Below, one piece after another: positions 57,786 to 64,000 of a stretch of 64,000 bases of DNA (the first letter of the stretch is position 1; the number at the start of each line of letters is the position of its first letter). This DNA is from Peptoniphilus equinus. Its GTDB lineage: Bacteria > Bacillota > Clostridia > Tissierellales > Peptoniphilaceae. The stretch is from the NCBI RefSeq assembly GCF_027921445.1, contig NZ_CP115667.1:558001-622000 (forward strand). The letters are read 5' to 3'. The position numbers and the translations under genes are program-made. The notes below the pieces were generated by a model. That model was not told the origin of the DNA, searched no databases, and was given only the letters and a program-made list of their open reading frames with translations.

Positions 57786-58150
57786 TCCTTAGGACAGTTA
57801 GAAGAGTTTTGAGTAATCTTTTTATCCTCTACCTATATAAGTAAAGTTGAGAAATAATTTTCCGGTTATTTTAAAAATATTTTTCTCCCTCTACTAGCCC
57901 TAGGACATTTTTGATGGTTTTGTTAGGTTTTATTTTTCCTCTCATATCACAGGCGAAGAAAAACATAGTTTTTTCAACCTGTGCTAAAAATTTTTCTCTC
58001 CTAAAAGACTCAGGACATTTTCAAAGGTTTTGAGTAATTATTTCTTCATCTATCTGTATAAGTAGGAATTAGGATGAATTTTCCGGTTATTAAAAAAATA
58101 TTTCTCCCTTCACTAGCCCTAAGACAAAAATGGTGGTTTTGATTAGCTAT
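57786..58150. repeat. Four-unit 110-bp direct repeat array upstream of the primase
   Basis: The core AGGACA...GGTTTTG recurs starting at 57791, 57902, 58012 and 58121 (spacing 111, 110, 109). CTCCC/TCTCC stretches lie before each core. Units 1 and 3 share GAGTAAT and TTTTCCGGTTATT; units 2 and 4 share ACTAGCCCTA. So the array looks like a 220-bp unit duplicated. Unit 2 holds a hairpin (CACAGG...CCTGTG, 57948-57983). No gene lies here. Confidence 0.8.
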
Positions 58151-58171
58151 TTAGAAAATTTAATTCTATTA

Positions 58172-58202
58172 ATTAAAAAAAGACGGAAATAAATCCGTCT
58201 TA
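58172..58202 (-). terminator. Hairpin, terminator-like on the reverse strand
   Basis: AAGACGGA-AATAAA-TCCGTCTT with an A-run to its left, which reads as a T-run on the reverse strand. It may insulate the repeat array and primase from antisense transcription. Confidence 0.6.
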
Positions 58203-58232
58203 AGAAATATGTAAAGATTAAGTTGTAGAATG

Positions 58233-58241
58233 TGGTATAAT
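58233..58241 (+). promoter_or_regulatory. Extended -10 promoter of the cargo operon
   Basis: TGGTATAAT, preceded by another TG; the same form as the host promoters in this window. RNA would start near 58248. Confidence 0.65.
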
Positions 58242-58287
58242 ATTATAGAAAAACTGTACAAAGTAGAAGATTAATTTGAGGTGAGTT

Positions 58288-58491
58288 ATGGGATTTTCCT
58301 ATGATAAATTATGGAAAAAATTAATAGATGAAAAGATGAATAAACTAGACTTACAAAAAGCCATAAACACAACTCCTCATACCATAGCTAAAATGGGACG
58401 AGATGAAAATGTTAGTATGGAGATACTTGGTAGAATTTGTAAATATTTTAAGTGTGATATATCAGAAATATTGGAGTATAGAAATAAGTGA
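58288..58491 (+). CDS. Small Cro/XRE-type transcriptional regulator
   Basis: 67 residues with a helix-turn-helix: KLIDEKMNKLDLQKAINTTPHTIAKMGRDENVSMEIL is spread over the usual five helices, with the recognition segment TTPHTIAKM. It matches the small YozG-like group. GAGGTGAG precedes the ATG. It is the first gene after the array and probably controls the cargo operon or element replication. Confidence 0.88.
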   Translation: MGFSYDKLWKKLIDEKMNKLDLQKAINTTPHTIAKMGRDENVSMEILGRICKYFKCDISEILEYRNK

Positions 58492-58556
58492 CAGTTTATA
58501 TAAGAATTCTGTATTATATTTGTAATTACGGACTTTAATTGATGGTGTCAGAAACT

Positions 58557-59210
58557 ATGAAAAAGATATTAATAATTGAAGATGATAAAAATTTAAATAA
58601 AGGACTTTCCATAGCCTTAAATAAAGAATATGAAATTTTTTCTGTAAACACAATTAGTGAAGCTAAAAATTTTATTGATGATGCGGATTTGATTTTACTC
58701 GATATGAACTTACCAGATGGAGATGGTCTTGAAATAATAAAATATATCAGAGAAACTTCATCAATTCCCATTATAGTTTTATCTGCCATAGATCTTGAAG
58801 CATATATCATTTCAGCTATAAATTTAGGGGCAGACGACTATTTAACCAAGCCTTTTTCTTTAGGAATCCTAGAAGCAAAGATAAAAAGAGCCTTTGAAAA
58901 AATAGTGTCTAGTGATTTAAATCTTTACAAGAAAGAGGGTTTAGACTTTAATTTCAATGAAAGTAATTTCTATGTAGATAATAAAAATATAGATCTCACA
59001 AGAACAGAGACAAAAATTTTGTACTACCTGATAAAAAACAAGTCTCAGGTTATTACTAAGGAATTACTATTTGATTTTGTTTGGGGAATAGATGATGAAT
59101 TTATTGATCAAAATACACTGAGCGTCAATATTTCTAGGATAAGAAATAAATTAAAACCTTATGACCCAATAGAAACGGTATTTGGAGTTGGTTATAAATG
59201 GCAGTTTTAA
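58557..59210 (+). CDS. OmpR-family response regulator
   Basis: 217 residues. The receiver domain has acidic pocket EDD and phospho-acceptor D49 (ILLDMNLPDGDG), and Lys in YLTKPFS. The C-terminal winged helix ends with FGVGYKW. The ATG at 58557 gives the normal MKKILIIEDDK start; ATG at 58542 is possible. The ribosome site is weak. It overlaps the kinase gene by 13 bases and probably regulates the ABC genes downstream. Confidence 0.92.
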   Translation: MKKILIIEDDKNLNKGLSIALNKEYEIFSVNTISEAKNFIDDADLILLDMNLPDGDGLEIIKYIRETSSIPIIVLSAIDLEAYIISAINLGADDYLTKPFSLGILEAKIKRAFEKIVSSDLNLYKKEGLDFNFNESNFYVDNKNIDLTRTETKILYYLIKNKSQVITKELLFDFVWGIDDEFIDQNTLSVNISRIRNKLKPYDPIETVFGVGYKWQF

Positions 59211-60070
59211 TAGGTTTTTTAGCTCTTATAATTGGAATTATTTTATATAAATACATTGTCTTGAGAAATGAACTGGGTGAACTTTCAGACTACATTGATA
59301 AGGCTTTGGATGGAAATTTAGAAACTACAGAATTTGATGAAAAGGAATTATCTAAAATAAAATCAAAACTCATTAAATTCTTATATGCCAGCCAAGTAAA
59401 AGAAACAAAAATAAATACAGAAAAAAGTAAAACAAAAGATTTAATAGCAGATATATCACACCAAACCAAGACACCCATTACCAACCTTTCTTTATACATT
59501 AGTCTTTTAGAAGATGATCCGAAAGATGAGTATCTTGAAATTATAAAGTATGAACTTAATAAACTAGAATTTTTAATACAAAACCTAGTAAAATCTTCTA
59601 GGCTCGAATCAGATATTATTTCCTTACAAAAACATCAAGCAAATTTAAAAGACATAGTAGAAGATGTTTTGAGAGAATTTAAAGTAATATTGGATGAAAA
59701 ATGTATAATCATAGATTTAAAAGCCGAAGACTTAATTTTCAATTTGGACGAAAGATGGCTTAAAGAAGCTATCCACAATCTTGTAGATAATGCTATAAAA
59801 TACTCGCCCAATGGTTCTACTATTAACATTTCAGTTTATAAATCTTACCTAAACTACAATCTAGACATAGAAAATGAGTGCAAAGACTTATCAGAAGAAA
59901 CTTTGCCAAAGATATTTGAAAGATTTTATAGAGGAAAAAATTCAGTTTCCAAGGACGGTTTGGGTTTAGGTCTATTTATAGCCAGAGAAATTATAGAAAA
60001 GCATGGTGGAAATATAAGAGCGTCTTTAGACGAAAATAGAATAAAATTTTCAGTAGACTTCCCCTTGTGA
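59198..60070 (+). CDS. Sensor histidine kinase
   Basis: 290 residues. A single N-terminal membrane segment (3-20) and almost no external part are followed by a short linker. The H-box is DISHQTKTPI (His88), the N-box LVDNAIKYSPNG and the G-box DGLGLGLF. The lack of an external sensor domain means it probably senses in the membrane or through a partner, such as the ABC permease encoded next. Pairing with the regulator is clear from the overlap. Confidence 0.92.
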   Translation: MAVLIGFLALIIGIILYKYIVLRNELGELSDYIDKALDGNLETTEFDEKELSKIKSKLIKFLYASQVKETKINTEKSKTKDLIADISHQTKTPITNLSLYISLLEDDPKDEYLEIIKYELNKLEFLIQNLVKSSRLESDIISLQKHQANLKDIVEDVLREFKVILDEKCIIIDLKAEDLIFNLDERWLKEAIHNLVDNAIKYSPNGSTINISVYKSYLNYNLDIENECKDLSEETLPKIFERFYRGKNSVSKDGLGLGLFIAREIIEKHGGNIRASLDENRIKFSVDFPL

Positions 60071-60158
60071 GAAGTCTTTTTTCTTACAAAACTGTAAGAA
60101 GTCTTGTAAGTACTTTGTAAGATATGAATGTTATATTAAATGTAAAGAGGTGACATAT

Positions 60159-60836
60159 ATGTTAAAAGTAGAAAATTTAAAAAGATATTATAAAACAAAT
60201 GACGTGGAAGTAAGAGCTCTTGATGGAGTATCTTTCGAAGTAAACAAGGGAGAATTTATTTCTATAATTGGAGCAAGTGGATCTGGGAAATCAACCCTAT
60301 TACATTTACTAGGTGGACTTGATTATCCTACAAGCGGAAAAGTATTGATTGATGGTACAGACATTTATGCTTTAAAAGATGATGAGAGAACTATTTTTAG
60401 GAGAAGAAATATTGGTTTTGTCTTTCAAGCATATAACCTTTTGCCAATGTTAAATGTGTATGAGAATATAATTATTCCCTTTGGTCTAGATGGGGATGCG
60501 GTAGATAAAAAATATGTTGATTTTGTAATAGATATACTTGAGATAAGTGATCAAAAAAATAAAATGCCAAACGAATTATCTGGTGGACAGCAACAAAGGG
60601 TTGCCATAGCAAGAGCCTTGGTTACCAAACCATCTTTAATTCTAGCTGACGAACCTACAGGAAATTTAGATTCAAAATCTTCTTCCCAAGTTGTTTACTT
60701 ACTAAAAAAGATTAATAAAGAGCTTGGAAATACTATTCTTATGATTACTCACGATGATGCCGTCGCTCAAGCTGCAGAAAAAACTCTAAGGATAGAAGAT
60801 GGAAAGCTGGTGGGAAAAAATGAAAGTCAAAAATAA
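60159..60836 (+). CDS. ABC transporter ATP-binding protein (MacB/LolD type)
   Basis: 225 residues: Walker [11 protein letters not shown]-loop [10 protein letters not shown], signature [15 protein letters not shown] and Walker [14 protein letters not shown], all typical of ATPases paired with FtsX-type permeases. The start at 60159 has AGAGGTGA; a GTG at 60150 is in frame but adds only three residues. It overlaps the permease gene by 17 bases. Confidence 0.94.
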   Translation: MLKVENLKRYYKTNDVEVRALDGVSFEVNKGEFISIIGASGSGKSTLLHLLGGLDYPTSGKVLIDGTDIYALKDDERTIFRRRNIGFVFQAYNLLPMLNVYENIIIPFGLDGDAVDKKYVDFVIDILEISDQKNKMPNELSGGQQQRVAIARALVTKPSLILADEPTGNLDSKSSSQVVYLLKKINKELGNTILMITHDDAVAQAAEKTLRIEDGKLVGKNESQK

Positions 60837-63300
60837 AGCTTATATAAGGCACCTTGCAAAAAATATTTTAAATGCAAATAAAAGTAGGAGAAATATTCTC
60901 TTATTAGCAATTGCTTTGACTTCTATACTATTTACAAGTCTATTTTCAGTTGCCTTAGGTTTAGGAAAAAGCATGGAAACCCAAACGATGAAAACTGTTG
61001 GAACAATCAGCCATGGTTCTTTCAAAGATATTTGTGATGAAGATGTAGAAATATTAACCCATGATAAGGATATAAAGGATTTTTCAGTTAGAGAGAAAGT
61101 TGGCATTCTTGATGATGAAAAAGTTATGGCAGAACTATCCTATATGGACAAAAAAGGATTTGAATGGTCTCTAATAGAAAAAGTTAAGGGAAAGTTTCCG
61201 GAAAAAGAGAATCAAGTATTTATAGATATAGCAACTGCTAAAAAGTTAGGTTATAAAGGAGAAATTGGTGAAGAGATAGAAATTCCATACAGTATTGAAA
61301 AACCTTACACAGGAGAGATTATAGAAAAGAAAAGTGAGAAATTTATTATATCGGGGACTTTTCAAAATCCTATTGACTCCAACGTTGGTGTAGGACAAAT
61401 CTATCTATCAAAAGCTTATGTAGATCAATTATCCCTTCCGGGAAATAATAATGACGTGGAAGTAATGCTAAAGAATTCCTTTATGATAAGGGATAAGCTT
61501 ATAAAAATTGCAGAGAGAAATGGTTATAAAGTGGTAGATGACCCTGGAAATCTATCCGACAAAGAAATAAGAATTGGTGTTAACTTTGCATATATTTTTT
61601 CTGGTGATAGTAGTTTTGATTTTAAAACATTTTTACCTTTCTTAGCTTTTTTGATTTTAGTAATTGTAGCGGGATACTTAATAATAAATAATATTTTTAA
61701 GATATCCGTAAATGAAGATATTAAACTTCTAGGACTTTTAAAAACAATTGGAATGACAAAGCCACAAATCAAAAAACTTATTCATCTTGAGTCTTTAGCA
61801 GTCGCACTTCCTTCAATAATAATTGGAGATATAATTGGAATTTCTATCGGAAAAATCATTTTAAACAAAATATTTGCAAGTAATGAGATGTTAACGAATG
61901 TAAAATTATCACTAACGGTAATGGTCTTAATTATCTTATTTTCGACAACCTTTACTTTGCTTACAGTATTTCTATCGGTGATGAGACCTGCAAGGTATGC
62001 AGCAAAAGTTTCTCCAATAGATGCCAGCAGATACAATGAAACCACGATAAAAAAGAAATATAAAAGCGAAGATATTTCTCTGGGAAAGCTGTCTAGAAGA
62101 CAAGTTTTTTCCAATAAATTTAGATTTATATCGATAGTTCTTTCTATTAGCTTATCTGCAGTTATTTTAAATAGCGTTTTAACTTATACCGGCAATATTG
62201 ATCTAGAAAAGGGGATTTCTGATGTAATTGCAACGGACTATAATATAGCAAGCCCAAAATATTTTAGGTATATGTACTCAGGAAGTGAAGACGGTATTAA
62301 TGAAAAGTATATCGGTGAAATAGAAAACCATAAAGGATTTAAAAGTGGAGGTGCCTTATATTCATACGGTTATGAGTACACATATCCGGATATAAAAATA
62401 GAAGACAATAAAGTTGCTCCAATATTATTGGGAATAGATGACTATTTAATAAACAAACAAAAATTTATAGATGGAGATTTTGATAAAGATAAATGGCAAA
62501 CTGGAAATTATGTCATTGTAGGTGAAGATAGCGATAAGAAATCTTCATTTAAAGCTGGCGATAAAATAAAGATCAAAGTAAAAAATAGCATTAAAGAAGT
62601 CCAAATTATGGGAAATATTAATTATAATTTTTCCGATGGATTGAGATATTATCCTATTATCCAGGAAAATCAATTTGATGAGTCTAGCCCTGAGTTAGAT
62701 TTAGAATATTTTTATTTAAATCCTAATTTGTACAAAGAACTCACAGGCGATAATAGTATAATGTCCTATGGATTTGATGTAGAAGATAGTGAAAAGGAAA
62801 ATTTTGATAAGTTATTAAAATCTTTTGAAAATGAACCAGGATTTTCCTATGACTCAAGAGATCTTCAAATAAAGTCTTTTAAAGATTTCAAAAATCTTAT
62901 AGAATTTGTGGGTTATAGTTTATCTATAGTATTATTCTTAATATCTGTACTGAATTTTATAAATGTTATTGCTACTGAAATTTTGAGAAATATGGTGAAC
63001 TTATCAATCCTTGAAGCAATTGGAATGACAAAGAAAAATATTAAAAAATATTTGGTGAAAAAGAATTTGATTTATTCTTTATGCGGCTTAGTATTTTCTT
63101 TCATCATTATGCTTCTTGTAGATAAATTTATCTTGTTGGATTTTATGGAACAAACTAAGTGGACTTCTTATAAATTTGTAATCACGCCACTTATTCTTGT
63201 AAACTTTGTAAATATAATCATTGGAGTAATATTTACTGGAAAGTTTTATGAAAAGCACAGCCAAAATAGTCTTGTAGATAGAATAAGAAGTTTAGAATAA
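60820..63300 (+). CDS. FtsX-like ABC transporter permease
   Basis: 826 residues. Layout is an N-terminal membrane helix, an external domain, a first FtsX domain with three helices (about 275-400), a fourth helix, a second external domain and a second FtsX domain near the C-terminus (about 700-810, with LEAIGMTKKNIKKYL). Such ATPase/permease pairs with a dedicated two-component system often export or sense antimicrobial peptides, but the substrate here is unknown. The start at 60820 sits in the end of the ATPase gene. Confidence 0.9.
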   Translation: MKVKNKAYIRHLAKNILNANKSRRNILLLAIALTSILFTSLFSVALGLGKSMETQTMKTVGTISHGSFKDICDEDVEILTHDKDIKDFSVREKVGILDDEKVMAELSYMDKKGFEWSLIEKVKGKFPEKENQVFIDIATAKKLGYKGEIGEEIEIPYSIEKPYTGEIIEKKSEKFIISGTFQNPIDSNVGVGQIYLSKAYVDQLSLPGNNNDVEVMLKNSFMIRDKLIKIAERNGYKVVDDPGNLSDKEIRIGVNFAYIFSGDSSFDFKTFLPFLAFLILVIVAGYLIINNIFKISVNEDIKLLGLLKTIGMTKPQIKKLIHLESLAVALPSIIIGDIIGISIGKIILNKIFASNEMLTNVKLSLTVMVLIILFSTTFTLLTVFLSVMRPARYAAKVSPIDASRYNETTIKKKYKSEDISLGKLSRRQVFSNKFRFISIVLSISLSAVILNSVLTYTGNIDLEKGISDVIATDYNIASPKYFRYMYSGSEDGINEKYIGEIENHKGFKSGGALYSYGYEYTYPDIKIEDNKVAPILLGIDDYLINKQKFIDGDFDKDKWQTGNYVIVGEDSDKKSSFKAGDKIKIKVKNSIKEVQIMGNINYNFSDGLRYYPIIQENQFDESSPELDLEYFYLNPNLYKELTGDNSIMSYGFDVEDSEKENFDKLLKSFENEPGFSYDSRDLQIKSFKDFKNLIEFVGYSLSIVLFLISVLNFINVIATEILRNMVNLSILEAIGMTKKNIKKYLVKKNLIYSLCGLVFSFIIMLLVDKFILLDFMEQTKWTSYKFVITPLILVNFVNIIIGVIFTGKFYEKHSQNSLVDRIRSLE

Positions 63301-63323
63301 CATTTTTTATGTTAACCAGAAAT

Positions 63324-63360
63324 AAAAAAGGCTGTGAGTATTGAAACTCATAGCCTTTTA
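63324..63360 (+). terminator. Terminator of the cargo operon
   Basis: AAAAGGCT(G)TGAGT pairs with ACTCATAGCCTTTT, followed by ATCTT. Confidence 0.8.
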
Positions 63361-63397
63361 TCTTGCCACCTAAAGACTCTCTAAATCAGTTTTTCTA

Positions 63398-63436
63398 AAA
63401 TCCCTAATTCAACGAGCCTTAGGCTCCTCTTTTTTT
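63398..63436. repeat. Right arm of inverted repeat flanking the element, with terminator
   Basis: AAATCCCTAATT, then the hairpin GAGCC-TTA-GGCTC and CTCT7. The whole is the imperfect reverse complement of 51489-51525. The hairpin plus T-run can also terminate forward transcription. Confidence 0.7.
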
Positions 63437-63437
63437 A

Positions 63438-64000
63438 TTATTTTCCTGTGAGTGTTTCAATGGTGTAACCCATATCTTTTAAATAATCTAAAACCGATTG
63501 GTCGGAGGTGTAGTGACCGCTTCCTACAACGACCATGTAAGTTTTCTGGTCTTTGGATTTCAGCAGTTCATCGATTTTTTTTGCCATGTTCGGATTGCGA
63601 TCTTTCAGAAGATATTCGGTGAAGGTATCACCGGAAGTAAACATGGTGTGAAAGAATGTTGCATCGCCTTTTACCCAAGCTTGTTTCATGGCTGAGGTTT
63701 CATCAGCAAGTGCTTTGCCCTTGTCCTGCTCAAGTTGTGTCAACAGATCTTCGATGAGAGGCGTATAATTGTCATCTCCAAAATTCTTCAGAAAATCCAT
63801 TTGGAAATCCATCGATTCCACTTCGCCGATAGGTTTCTCCATCAATTTCGCATTGATGAGCAGATAATTGTCCACGCCGAAGACGGCGCCGTTCGGATCA
63901 TTCACCAGCGGCAACGACGACAGAGTGTTATAGAGTCCCGCCAAGGACATGTCGGCATAGCTCGATTCCGGTGCTCCGAAACTGTCCATGAGCTTTTTCA
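63438..64000 (-). CDS. TraB/GumN family protein (5' partial)
   Basis: The frame remains open to the right edge, so the N-terminus lies beyond the window; the ATG at 63989 is probably internal. The C-terminal signature RNPNMAKKIDELL...MVVVGSGHYTSDQSVLDYLKDMGY fits the TraB/GumN family, a metalloprotease-like fold usually of about 300 residues and often secreted or lipid-anchored. GSGH carries the conserved His. Host-type base composition returns here, confirming the end of the element. Confidence 0.85.
   Translation of the reverse strand, partial: KKLMDSFGAPESSYADMSLAGLYNTLSSLPLVNDPNGAVFGVDNYLLINAKLMEKPIGEVESMDFQMDFLKNFGDDNYTPLIEDLLTQLEQDKGKALADETSAMKQAWVKGDATFFHTMFTSGDTFTEYLLKDRNPNMAKKIDELLKSKDQKTYMVVVGSGHYTSDQSVLDYLKDMGYTIETLTGK

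Noticed and set aside
57786-58150. CRISPR array
   Set aside because: Only four units, 110-bp period, the inter-core sequences are themselves related, and no cas genes are present.

Overview
The window looks like the chromosome of an anaerobic, Gram-positive-type bacterium of the Clostridia/Tissierellia kind. The evidence is an acyl-CoA dehydrogenase fused to an electron-transfer-flavoprotein domain and a rubredoxin, next to a flavodiiron oxygen/NO reductase; dnaX-ybaB-recR; a T-box in front of serS; strong AGGAGG ribosome sites; lipoproteins; and S-layer-homology (SLH) surface proteins. The host DNA is of middling GC. One block (about 51.6-63.4 kb) is strikingly AT-rich and is a foreign integrative element. 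No rRNA, tRNA or CRISPR array was seen. Family names come from motifs read by eye, not from searches.

Layout. 0-5 kb: fused acyl-CoA dehydrogenase/EtfA/rubredoxin (5' end cut by the window) and flavodiiron protein, then two reverse-strand envelope genes. 5-14 kb: dnaX-ybaB-recR, ftsH overlapping a malic enzyme, pirin plus a small GNAT, and T-box-controlled serS. 14-22.5 kb: a calcium-type P-ATPase, a MoxR/von Willebrand A pair, a protein made only of SLH domains, and an operon of a DUF5711-like protein, an MscS channel and DUF951. 22.9-27.4 kb: a complete branched-chain amino-acid ABC transporter (livJHMGF). 27.4-37.9 kb: an 816-bp gene-poor leader and two giant secreted proteins, the second with six almost identical 252-bp repeats and three C-terminal SLH domains. 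38-40.6 kb: reverse operon of an M20 amidohydrolase with two membrane proteins. 40.8-51.5 kb: a DUF4153 membrane protein, trmN6-rsmI-nurA-herA starting from an apparently leaderless promoter, an NhaC-type antiporter with nadC, a DsrE-like protein, and an ACT-domain/UPF0210 pair.

The element (about 51.6-63.4 kb) carries, on the reverse strand, a large serine recombinase, TnpW, an HK97-type major capsid protein, two small unknown proteins and a P4-type primase-helicase. On the forward strand it carries a Cro-like regulator, a response regulator, a histidine kinase and an ATPase/FtsX-permease pair. It has a capsid gene and replication genes but no recognisable portal, terminase, protease or tail gene, so it resembles a capsid-encoding satellite or transposon rather than a prophage. 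It also has unexplained non-coding structure: two GTGGCA inverted repeats, a four-unit 110-bp repeat array upstream of the primase, and a GC-rich hairpin leader before the capsid gene. It sits between the UPF0210 gene and a TraB/GumN-like gene, bracketed by imperfect inverted repeats.

Most likely to reward follow-up: the capsid-bearing element and its cis sites, the HerA-NurA pair, the 252-bp repeat array, the MoxR/vWA pair with an odd Walker A, and the recurring TGGTAyAAT promoters with very short or no leaders.
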